Assembly (NCBI GenBank): GCA_003504035.1
Contig: DOBW01000121.1
Location: forward strand, 1-5,668
Direction: 5' to 3'
Source: Rhodospirillaceae bacterium
Lineage (GTDB): Bacteria > Pseudomonadota > Alphaproteobacteria > UBA9219
Length of the DNA stretch: 5,668 nt
Below are positions 1-5,668 of the stretch, in pieces; position 1 is the stretch's first letter; each line of letters starts with the position of its first letter. The translations under genes were made by a program, and so were the position numbers. A model generated the notes under the pieces. It ran no database searches and was not told where the DNA came from. It was given only the letters and a program-made list of their open reading frames with translations.

Positions 1-1959
1 AGGCGAAAGGCTTGATGCTGCCGCCAGCGTTGAGGCCATGGCTTTAATTTCTGGTTCTACTTTAGCTTGCGGCGCTGCTGTTTCAGCTTTCCAGTCTGTA
101 TCTTTTAGACGGGCTGCAATTTCATTGACCGAGCGTTCCCGTGCTGTCGTAAGAGGTGTTACTCCTGGGACAGGAAGAAGTCTGTGAACGCGCAGAGCGC
201 TAACTTTGTCGGGTTGGACAAAGAACATTCTGGCTTGAACAAGAAATTCAGCAAGGAATACGTGTGCTTCCCCTTCGCGTTGACCGCGCAGATGGTCGTA
301 ATCAGCTCGAATACGGAGTGTAGGTCCGCCTGTGTTTAATGAATCATAGAAAGGCTTGTTAACAAAAAGATCTGAAATAGTGTTTTGCTGTGCGGACATG
401 CTGTTCATTTCTAAAGCAAAGCCGCTGCCAACATTGTCTTGGAAGAACTTCTTTGTGTCACCTGGATCTTCAAGCTTACCAAATATTTTTATATTACAGT
501 TGGCGAGAATGGATTGCGCTTCTTGTTTGACGCGTTTTTCCATAGAAGGCAGATCTTGCGCAGCAAAAATAAGCGAAAAGCCAAGTGATCGCGCCTGCGC
601 GGCCATGACGGCCATGCCTTGGGCTGTGTAATAACCAACCTCATCAAAGACGGTCATGAAAGAAGATTGGGAACGCGTTTGTTTGCTCCCAATGGCATTT
701 TCCCAGCTTCCCTCAACCGTATTTCCCAGTGTAGCGCCCATCATGCCTTTAATGCTGGCGGCAACAAGTTTACCAAGATTGGCGGCTTCATCACCCGATT
801 TTTCAAGTGAGGGAATCAAGGTGACCAGAATGCGCCGATTAAGCACAACATCTAAAACATCGACATCGGCAAGTTGCGCTTTAAAAATATAACCATATTC
901 ATCGGCTAGAGATTGCAAAGAACGCGTGAATTGCATGGAAAGATAACCATGCTGTTGGCGTGCTACCTGCAAATCATACATAGGTTGATCGGGAGAAGGG
1001 GGTTTTTCCTTTCCGTTATCATCAAAAGCTTCATCAACATAACCTGGCAATGTATCTAAATAGCCTTTAAGCCCACGCAAAATGCGTTCAGGTAAATCGG
1101 CATCGCGGGAAAGCTTGATGATAGGAGACATTTCAATAAAGTCGCGCAAAATACCGACATCCAAAAGCAAGCCTTGCTTGTCGCGCTTCCATGTCAAAGC
1201 GGGCATCAAGGCCCCCATGAGCGCAACGGCACGTTCTTTCCACATGGCATTATCGCCGCCTGCGTCAGGCATGAGACTAACAACCATGTTCGTTAGATAA
1301 GAAGCCGAACCGTTTGAAAACGGGTTCATTGTATTGGAGGTAGAGCCATCATCTGAGTTGGCTGTCATATAGTTGAGAACAAGCAAATCATCATCACGGC
1401 CGAACCGTCGCGCGAGGGCGAAAAGCGAAGCCCACAAATCTGTATCGGCTTTACCATCGACATAGACAAAGCCTGATCCCCATGACAGGGCATTGGTGAC
1501 AATAGCCTTGAGACCTTCCGTTTTACCTGAACCTGTTGTTCCAAGATAAAGCATATGCGTGCGGGCATCCGTGTTGGTCACCCAAATTTCACGGCCATGT
1601 TCTTCGTTTTCTGTGTCATTGAGATTGCCAAGAAAAAGAATTCCATCTGCTTTACCTGATCCGCTTTTTCCTGGGACAGGATTGTGCGGATCGGGCATAT
1701 GACTTGCGTATTTTGGCATTTTAAAGGGCAGTTCGAATGGCTGTTTGTAGGCCCATCGTCCATACCCAATTAGAAAAAGGAAAGAGATGTCCCAAAATAC
1801 AGAAAAGCCTGGCGCAAAAACTAAAGGAAAGGCTATGCCCAGCACAAGCATGGTCGAGCTGTAAGGGTCCGACCAAAACTCTTTAATGCGTACTGAGACG
1901 GGGCGTGCATCGCGCAAAAGATTGCGATGTGGGACGTAATGTTTTTTAAGAACGACCAT
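1..1959 (-). CDS. dotL: DotL/IcmO-type (TrbC-like) type IVB coupling ATPase, C-terminus cut by window edge
   Basis: This is the VirD4-like coupling ATPase that receives substrates at the inner membrane and feeds them to the Dot/Icm or IncI transfer channel. The frame is open from an ATG at 1959 to the left edge, giving 653 residues without a stop; Legionella DotL is about 780, so roughly the last hundred residues, where family members bind adaptors, are missing. Seen: two hydrophobic N-terminal segments (about residues 34-50 and 54-69); Walker A GTTGSGKTE at 140-148; VYVDGKADTDLW at 165-176; GRDDDLLVLNYMT at 187-199; Walker B FMTVFDEVGYY at 434-444; sensor-like FAAQDLPSMEKR at 465-476; GEAHVFLAEFLVQARMFF at 563-580, near the end of the ATPase core; then an Ala/Pro-rich tail. 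An AGGAAG Shine-Dalgarno (1967-1972) lies 7 nt before the ATG, and the gene starts 20 bp after the preceding stop. The family call is strong; DotL versus conjugative TrbC cannot be decided here. Confidence 0.93.
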   Translation of the reverse strand, partial: MVVLKKHYVPHRNLLRDARPVSVRIKEFWSDPYSSTMLVLGIAFPLVFAPGFSVFWDISFLFLIGYGRWAYKQPFELPFKMPKYASHMPDPHNPVPGKSGSGKADGILFLGNLNDTENEEHGREIWVTNTDARTHMLYLGTTGSGKTEGLKAIVTNALSWGSGFVYVDGKADTDLWASLFALARRFGRDDDLLVLNYMTANSDDGSTSNTMNPFSNGSASYLTNMVVSLMPDAGGDNAMWKERAVALMGALMPALTWKRDKQGLLLDVGILRDFIEMSPIIKLSRDADLPERILRGLKGYLDTLPGYVDEAFDDNGKEKPPSPDQPMYDLQVARQQHGYLSMQFTRSLQSLADEYGYIFKAQLADVDVLDVVLNRRILVTLIPSLEKSGDEAANLGKLVAASIKGMMGATLGNTVEGSWENAIGSKQTRSQSSFMTVFDEVGYYTAQGMAVMAAQARSLGFSLIFAAQDLPSMEKRVKQEAQSILANCNIKIFGKLEDPGDTKKFFQDNVGSGFALEMNSMSAQQNTISDLFVNKPFYDSLNTGGPTLRIRADYDHLRGQREGEAHVFLAEFLVQARMFFVQPDKVSALRVHRLLPVPGVTPLTTARERSVNEIAARLKDTDWKAETAAPQAKVEPEIKAMASTLAAASSLSP

Positions 1960-1979
1960 GTTCTTTCTTCCTTTCCCCT

Positions 1980-2465
1980 TTAATCTGCCGGTGGGCGCAT
2001 GACATCATCGGCATTCATCGGAACGCCAGGGATAATTTCTGTTGACTTTGGAGCTACCGGAATCGCTTTGTCTTTTATAGAAGGGTTTGTCCCCGTTTGA
2101 GGATTAAAGAGCATTAAAGCAAAGAAGAGTAAAAGAAGAAAAAGCCCTGCACGTGTCCAAGGACCGATGGCAGAAAAGAGCTGTCGTTTCAAAAGCGCCT
2201 TTCTGACCGCAGCGAAAGCTTTCTCGGCATCACCGCGCTCATCAAAATGGGCGATAACAGAAAATTTTTCATCAGGGAGATTGAGTCCCAAATCCCATTC
2301 CCCTTCTTTCTCTTTCAGACAAAGGTTCATGCTTGGCGTTTTTTTAAGATCATAATACCACAGAACAGGCGGTGAGCTAGTTTCGAACGAAACCAAAAGG
2401 TGTAGCCTTTTGGTTTGGTTGACAAGTTTAGCTTGTGCGGTTGGGTTGGACGCGAAAGGTAGCAT
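1980..2465 (-). CDS. Uncharacterised 161-aa single-pass membrane protein between DotM and DotL
   Basis: I do not recognise a family. Seen: an N-terminal soluble region of about 100 residues, moderately charged, with a VIAHFDERGDAEKAFAAVRKAL stretch (residues 70-91 region) that suggests an alpha/beta fold ending in an amphipathic helix; one hydrophobic segment at about 104-120 (AGLFLLLLFFALMLF); then a 40-residue Pro-rich tail ending NADDVMRPPAD. There is no signal peptide. Topology is inferred as N-in, tail periplasmic. An AGGAAA Shine-Dalgarno at 2472-2477, 6 nt before the ATG, supports the start. Gaps of 20 bp on both sides place it in one unit with DotM and DotL. In IncI plasmids this slot (trbA-trbB-trbC) holds TrbB, a thioredoxin-fold protein, but this protein has one cysteine (Cys49) and no CXXC, so it is not TrbB-like. 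Best guess, by position only: an accessory component of the coupling complex. Confidence 0.8.
   Translation of the reverse strand: MLPFASNPTAQAKLVNQTKRLHLLVSFETSSPPVLWYYDLKKTPSMNLCLKEKEGEWDLGLNLPDEKFSVIAHFDERGDAEKAFAAVRKALLKRQLFSAIGPWTRAGLFLLLLFFALMLFNPQTGTNPSIKDKAIPVAPKSTEIIPGVPMNADDVMRPPAD
2381..2416. repeat. Two overlapping hairpins inside the start of the 161-aa gene
   Basis: A perfect 11-bp inverted repeat (AAACCAAAAGG at 2390-2400, CCTTTTGGTTT at 2406-2416, 5-nt loop) covers about codons 17-26 of the small membrane protein gene. It overlaps a second short hairpin, TTTCG-AA-CGAAA, at 2381-2392. Both are in coding sequence (QTKRLHLLVSFE) and the reading frame stays open. Confidence 0.75.
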
Positions 2466-2485
2466 GTATCTTTTCCTGTCTTTGT

Positions 2486-3718
2486 TTAAAGGGGAGCAAG
2501 GTCCTGATCCTCGCGCGGAGGAATGGTGGGTTGGTTTGCTGCCAGATATTGATTGATCGTGATAATGGTTGTATCAAGTCGTGGAATTGGAAGCGCTTTT
2601 TGAGCATTTCCTTCTGCCATGAAGTGTCCGATAGCTCCGGCACCTTCCATGTGAAAAGTGCGACGCCCAAGATTATTGCCAGCATACCACAAAGTACGAT
2701 CAACACCACGTAGCCATAAAAATTGGGCTGAAGCTAAAACACCGCCCATGAAGCGCGCCCATTTAAGCACGCCCAGAAAAGCCGTTGTGCGATAGGCGTG
2801 TTTATTGGCTATGGCCAAGGCTTCGCCACCGATTTCAGGGTCTTTGAGTATTTTTTTTGTTTCAGCCATAAGTTCAGCTGTTGGCCTAAGCCCTCCTTTT
2901 TGTGACCAGCATGAGGAGATAAGACCCAAAAAATCATCGCTTTCATCGCGCTTTTGGGCGCCTTTGAGAGCAAAAGCAGCAAAAAGAACCATAATATAAG
3001 GTGGCAGCTTTTCATAGCCTTCCCATCGCGGGCCAAGCTGAAGAAGTAGGGTGCGGCGGACACGATCTTTTTCCGGAATTCCGCTTTTAACGGGGATGTC
3101 ATGAAAGGCGAGCCATTCTTCTGGTGCGAGGGCTTCAGCAAAAGTGGGCAGTTTTTTTGGTAGGACAGAGCCTAAAATGCGTGCGCTGTGCTTAGATGGA
3201 TTAAACTTAACAATAGGAGCAATAACGGGCCAGACTTTGGCTTGAATGGCAATAAAAGTCTCCAAATTAAAGTGATTTTTGAACTTCAATTTGTCGCTAA
3301 CAAAGAGAATATAATAGGAAAAGGCCAAGGCTCCTGCCAAAACAATCCAACGATAGTAAATTCCCGTAAAGCGCCCCGTCATACCGATGCTACGTGCTGA
3401 GATATTGTAATGATTAATGGCATCTTCAACGGAAAGTCCTTGAAGATATTTCATGCCGAAGCAATCAGCTGAGGCTAGAAGAACGGAGGAATCGGGTACT
3501 TCATTGCCGATCGGTGCAACGTGTAGCCAGTGAAAACAGGCTGAAGCAGATTTATCGAAAGGAATAAGGGGGGCGATCTCAGCCATGCGTACATAGCGCA
3601 TAAACTCAAGCAATTCAGGTTTAAAAAAGTACCAAATTCCCCACAAGGCACCTACGAAAATGGCGCATAAAGCCAAGAGCATCCAAACGGGATCTTCGTT
3701 ATTGTTGTTCGCTGCCAT
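2486..3718 (-). CDS. dotM: DotM/IcmP-type (TrbA-like) coupling-complex membrane protein
   Basis: DotM is an inner-membrane partner of DotL in the type IVB coupling complex; in Legionella its cytoplasmic domain contributes to substrate recognition. This copy is complete at 410 residues, slightly longer than the roughly 380 of Legionella DotM. Seen: transmembrane segment 1 at about residues 11-32, segment 2 at about 122-141, then a long cytoplasmic domain. The diagnostic part is the C-terminal block at 333-365 (FLWLRGVDRTLWYAGNN, then LGRRTFHMEGAGAIGH), which matches the best-conserved stretch of the DotM/TrbA family as I know it. The last 15 residues are polar and Pro-rich. AGGA at 3729-3732 lies 10 nt before the ATG. 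The stop is 20 bp before the next gene. Transcription may start from the candidate promoter at 3957-3984 or continue from DotO; neither is shown. Confidence 0.92.
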   Translation of the reverse strand: MAANNNNEDPVWMLLALCAIFVGALWGIWYFFKPELLEFMRYVRMAEIAPLIPFDKSASACFHWLHVAPIGNEVPDSSVLLASADCFGMKYLQGLSVEDAINHYNISARSIGMTGRFTGIYYRWIVLAGALAFSYYILFVSDKLKFKNHFNLETFIAIQAKVWPVIAPIVKFNPSKHSARILGSVLPKKLPTFAEALAPEEWLAFHDIPVKSGIPEKDRVRRTLLLQLGPRWEGYEKLPPYIMVLFAAFALKGAQKRDESDDFLGLISSCWSQKGGLRPTAELMAETKKILKDPEIGGEALAIANKHAYRTTAFLGVLKWARFMGGVLASAQFLWLRGVDRTLWYAGNNLGRRTFHMEGAGAIGHFMAEGNAQKALPIPRLDTTIITINQYLAANQPTIPPREDQDLAPL

Positions 3719-3817
3719 CGTTTATCTATCCTGCTTAAGTCGTTTTTCCGTGTGTTTCTGCCTTCTACCAAGGGGTTATAGATTGCCTTAGCGTTTTGCT
3801 TGCTGCAACCCTTTTTA
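3719..3817 (-). promoter_or_regulatory. dotM upstream leader outside the element
   Basis: These 99 bp lie between the left end of the 263-bp element and the dotM start. They hold the AGGA Shine-Dalgarno (3729-3732). A small 5-bp hairpin, ACCCT/AGGGT at 3808-3821, crosses the element boundary and has no T-run on the minus strand. TATAAC can be read on the minus strand around 3776-3781, but with no acceptable -35 at normal spacing. No coding potential is seen. Confidence 0.5.
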
Positions 3818-3847
3818 GGGTCTGTACTCATAATTAACGTGGGTTCT

Positions 3848-3946
3848 GCGCGATGCTAAAAAACGATCTGACTACGAAAAGAACGTAGTTCGTGGTGGGC
3901 CACGGGCAAGTTCTTTGAGAACGTTCAGGGCGTTTTTTAGCCGCGC
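3848..3946 (-). other. Cloverleaf-like foldable segment in the inferred dotM leader
   Basis: A closing stem pairs 3848-3852 plus 3855-3865 with 3931-3946: 16 bp with a 2-nt bulge at 3853-3854. Inside it are three consecutive hairpins: ACTACG/CGTAGT (3871-3876/3884-3889, 7-nt loop), CGTGG/CCACG (3891-3895/3900-3904, 4-nt loop) and GTTCT/AGAAC (3910-3914/3918-3922, 3-nt loop). The strand is assigned only because the candidate promoter reads leftward into it; the pairing is possible on either strand. A competing short hairpin, GGGCG 3928-3932 with CGCCC 3944-3948, uses the same bases as one side of the closing stem, so two alternative folds exist. It matches no RNA family I know: the closing stem is too long for a tRNA and there is no T-arm consensus. 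Confidence 0.5.
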
Positions 3947-3953
3947 CCTTCGG

Positions 3954-4049
3954 GTTATCATAGGATTTAAAAGGGGTGTGTCAACTTCGGCTCAATGTAT
4001 ATTTATACATTTTCGCTCGTTTCCTGCCCCTTTTAAATCCTATGATAAC
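3954..4049. repeat. Perfect 23-bp inverted repeat with 50-nt loop
   Basis: Arms 3954-3976 and 4027-4049 are exact reverse complements (left arm starts GTTATCATAGGATTTAAAAG). The loop, 3977-4026, contains a second perfect 8-bp hairpin, AATGTATA at 3994-4001 and TATACATT at 4004-4011, separated by TT. The right arm abuts the right terminal repeat of the 263-bp element, so hairpin and terminal repeat form a continuous palindromic structure on that side. Neither strand has a T-run directly after the stem, so it is not a standard intrinsic terminator. The left arm contains the -10 of the candidate dotM promoter. Confidence 0.85.
3957..3984 (-). promoter_or_regulatory. Candidate sigma70-type promoter reading toward dotM
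   Basis: On the minus strand a perfect -35 TTGACA (3979-3984) is followed by a 16-bp spacer and a -10 TATGAT (3957-3962, five of six consensus). The predicted start is near 3950 and is an A. A transcript would begin about four bases before the cloverleaf stem and reach the dotM ATG after roughly 230 nt. The -10 lies inside the left arm of the perfect inverted repeat, so the same TATGAT occurs on the plus strand in the right arm (4041-4046). There, however, the -35 position reads GTTTCC, so only the leftward direction looks functional. The match is by eye and transcription is not shown. Confidence 0.55.
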
Positions 4050-4082
4050 AGAACCTCGCGCTAATTATGAGTGCAGATCCTA

Positions 4083-4216
4083 GTCTTCCCTTTTTATCCC
4101 CCCACATCGTTATTTCGCTCGTCACGTAGCATTTTCTACGCTTCCTTGCTTATGTCTTGTGTGGAAATAAATTTGCTCTATAGGGGCTAGAAACTGAATC
4201 CTAATCCTAATCTTCA
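4083..4216. other. Non-coding gap after dotO
   Basis: These 134 bp follow the dotO stop on the minus strand. They contain a short hairpin CGTAG/CTACG (4125-4129/4136-4140, 6-nt loop) without a T-run, a run of C (4098-4103) and, next to the stop, tandem AATCCT units (4197-4212). I see no gene, no terminator and no convincing promoter. Confidence 0.5.
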
Positions 4217-5668
4217 TTAACCTTCATCTTGGTGGTTTCTTGCATAAGTGATTAATTCTTCTGCCAGTTCGCTAATAACAACATTTGTGGCACCTGACTC
4301 TATTTCGCCTTGTTCGGTGCGTTGAACGACGCGGCGGCGGATTTCCTGCCGTGCGGAGCCATTAGGGAAGAAACGGGCCAAAATACGCCGTGCATAAGAG
4401 GCTCCCAAGGCAACATAGAGCTTGGTGCGCACATCCACGTCCTCTGTCGAGGTCGACAAAGCCCACAGCTCGATAGGGCCGAGAGTATTAACCAAATGCT
4501 GTTCATAGCGCCCTTCATTGGTGCTGAGCAGTAAAAGAACGGGCGCACCGCTTGGTCGTGGTCCTGTCAGGCGATAGCGCATAACCCAGCGCGCGGTATC
4601 CGAAAGCCCAAATCTGTCCGCCGTGTCGCTGATGGCGCGTTCCGAAACAGCTGTACCGCAGATCCAAACGCCCGTGGCCAAATCGATCATGTCACTGCTG
4701 AAATCATCAAGAAGCTGAGAAGCGAGAACAATCTGAACACCCCATTTGCGACCTTCGCGAACATCGCGGATGACCTGAGAACGTACGGCGGCTGTTTTGC
4801 TGGTGCGATGGAACTCGTCAAAGCAGAGTCTTTTGGGGCTTTCACGAATGTCAATAAGACGAGCTTCGTGATAGGGGCGATATTTTTCTGGGATCATACG
4901 TAATGAGTCAGGACCAAGCCACCATGCGTGAACGAGAACATGTCGCGCGAGCATATACATAATAGCCGTTTGGCGATCCGCAATATCATCTCCTTGAGGT
5001 GCGACATCTTGAAGATCAACCGCAGCAATACGTGTTGTCCCAATATCGAAGCGTGTGACTGAAGCCAAAATAGGAAACTCGCGAACAGCAGAAGCTACGA
5101 GACGTTCAAAGGCATGAATAATGTTTTCTGCCGAACTGCCGATGGAGGTTTCCTCAAGCAGGGCGCGAATCTGGGGGCGCCGCGAAGCGGTAACGGCATC
5201 GACAAGGGTTGGCACAGCGTGGCGCTGTGAGAGCATGCATTCGTGAAAAGCGTCTTGATCATAAAGAGCGTCAACAACATCCCACCAGTAAGGATCAACG
5301 GGAAGATGGATGTTGTATTTTTTAAGCGCGTCATCAACTTCGGGTTCAATGTTTGGCAGATAGGGCCGTGCCTCGGTATTAGCGCCAACATCATCGCGCC
5401 AACGATACATTTCATCGACACAAAGGCCGACAAGTTGGGTCATGCCGTCATAAGGCGCGACCTGCCCTGGTGAGGTGCAAAGAAGGGCGAGAAGCTCGGT
5501 TAGGTAAGAACGCTCTTCCGGCAAAGGATAGCGACAACCCATCTGTGTATCGAACGGATTAACGGCGTAATTAGGCGTCATGCGCAGCTTAAAGTGCATG
5601 GCTTCATGGCGGCGTTCCGGTGGAAGCGCATCGCGTATGAGAGAAATCAAGCCTGAAGAAGAGGGGCC
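4217..5668 (-). CDS. dotO: DotO/IcmB-type (TraU-like) VirB4-class ATPase, C-terminal half, N-terminus outside window
   Basis: DotO is the VirB4-class ATPase at the cytoplasmic base of type IVB systems, working with the ATPase DotB. The frame enters from the right edge and ends with TAA at 4217-4219, giving 483 residues; full-length relatives are about 1000, so this is roughly the second half. A TTG at 5650 is in frame but is not taken as the start, because the frame is open upstream to the edge. Seen, numbering from the edge: NPFDTQMGCRYPLP at about 37-50, typical of the family; Walker B RLCFDEFHRTS at 280-290 with D284 and E285; and GVQIVLASQLLDDF at 310-323, the sensor/glutamine motif that follows Walker B in VirB4/HerA-type ATPases. 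Walker A should lie beyond the edge. No transmembrane segment is seen. No hairpin-plus-T-run terminator follows the stop, so transcription may continue toward dotM. Confidence 0.9.
   Translation of the reverse strand, partial: GPSSSGLISLIRDALPPERRHEAMHFKLRMTPNYAVNPFDTQMGCRYPLPEERSYLTELLALLCTSPGQVAPYDGMTQLVGLCVDEMYRWRDDVGANTEARPYLPNIEPEVDDALKKYNIHLPVDPYWWDVVDALYDQDAFHECMLSQRHAVPTLVDAVTASRRPQIRALLEETSIGSSAENIIHAFERLVASAVREFPILASVTRFDIGTTRIAAVDLQDVAPQGDDIADRQTAIMYMLARHVLVHAWWLGPDSLRMIPEKYRPYHEARLIDIRESPKRLCFDEFHRTSKTAAVRSQVIRDVREGRKWGVQIVLASQLLDDFSSDMIDLATGVWICGTAVSERAISDTADRFGLSDTARWVMRYRLTGPRPSGAPVLLLLSTNEGRYEQHLVNTLGPIELWALSTSTEDVDVRTKLYVALGASYARRILARFFPNGSARQEIRRRVVQRTEQGEIESGATNVVISELAEELITYARNHQDEG

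Larger units (their letters stand above)
3818..4080. mobile_element. MITE-like 263-bp element with ~31-bp terminal inverted repeats and flanking TA
   Basis: The left end (3818-3848) begins GGGTCTGTACTCATAATTA. The right end, read inward from 4080 to 4049, begins GGATCTGCACTCATAATTA. The ends align at 27 of 31 positions with one single-base gap. Each is bordered by TA (3816-3817 and 4081-4082), consistent with a TA target duplication. No transposase or credible ORF lies between, so if mobile it would be non-autonomous. TA duplication and this end style are known for IS630/Tc1-type and some IS5-type elements; assigning a family is inference. It lies wholly between dotO and dotM, and its interior holds the cloverleaf region, the inner inverted repeat and a candidate promoter. 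An alternative is a long-standing structured regulatory region that was never mobile. Confidence 0.6.

Noticed and set aside
356..1300. Several plus-strand open frames within the DotL region, and others opposite DotM and DotO
   Set aside because: They overlap well-supported minus-strand genes with clear family motifs, have no matching signals of their own, and look like antisense shadows.
1651..1671. Second P-loop in DotL (GKSGSGK, residues 97-103)
   Set aside because: It lies before the nucleotide-binding domain, is followed by Ala-Asp rather than Ser/Thr, and the real Walker A is at residues 140-148. It is read as a Gly-rich linker.
2809..3141. 110-codon minus-strand frame inside dotM
   Set aside because: It lies entirely within the conserved DotM frame, in another phase, with no recognisable domain.
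3808..3821. Hairpin ACCCT/AGGGT as an intrinsic terminator
   Set aside because: The T-rich stretch is the loop itself, and no T-run follows the stem on the minus strand where transcription is expected.
3848..3946. Possible tRNA or tmRNA, because of the cloverleaf shape
   Set aside because: The closing stem is 16 bp with a bulge, the arm loops are 7, 4 and 3 nt, and there is no T-arm consensus or CCA-proximal pattern on either strand.
3872..3950. Short minus-strand reading frame across the element interior as a transposase remnant
   Set aside because: Only about 26 codons, no recognisable transposase motif, and the codons fall in paired stem sequence.
5648..5650. TTG as the start codon of the DotO-like gene
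   Set aside because: The frame stays open to the window edge, the protein would be half the normal length, and it would lack Walker A. This is an internal Leu codon.
1..5668. CRISPR array, integrase attachment site, replication origin or known riboswitch
   Set aside because: No spaced direct repeats, no iterons and no motif of a known riboswitch class were seen on reading.

Overview
This window is part of a type IVB (Dot/Icm, IncI-Tra/Trb-like) secretion or conjugation locus. All genes read leftward on the minus strand. In transcription order they are: the C-terminal half of the VirB4-class ATPase DotO/IcmB (cut by the right edge), a 498-bp non-coding gap, complete DotM/IcmP, an unrecognised 161-residue single-pass membrane protein, and the first 653 residues of the coupling ATPase DotL/IcmO (cut by the left edge). 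Base composition is moderate. The family content fits a Gram-negative proteobacterium, possibly an alphaproteobacterial plasmid or a host-associated lineage, but nothing here fixes the taxon or separates plasmid transfer from effector secretion.

Region by region: 1-1959 DotL (partial); 1980-2465 small membrane protein; 2486-3718 DotM; 3719-4216 intergenic; 4217-5668 DotO (partial). The last three genes are separated by two gaps of exactly 20 bp, each holding a Shine-Dalgarno sequence, so DotM, the small protein and DotL look like one translationally compact unit. DotM and DotL form the type IV coupling complex that recruits substrates at the inner membrane. DotO is an energising ATPase at the base of the same machine.

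The most interesting part is the 498-bp gap. It contains a 263-bp MITE-like element (3818-4080) with 31/32-bp imperfect terminal inverted repeats and flanking TA dinucleotides. Nested inside are a perfect 23-bp inverted repeat and a 99-nt segment that can fold as a long stem closing three hairpins (cloverleaf-like). A near-consensus sigma70-type promoter, TTGACA-16-TATGAT, sits in one arm of the inner inverted repeat and points at dotM. Its predicted start falls a few bases before the cloverleaf. I infer that a mobile or repeated element may supply both a promoter and a structured leader to the coupling-complex operon.
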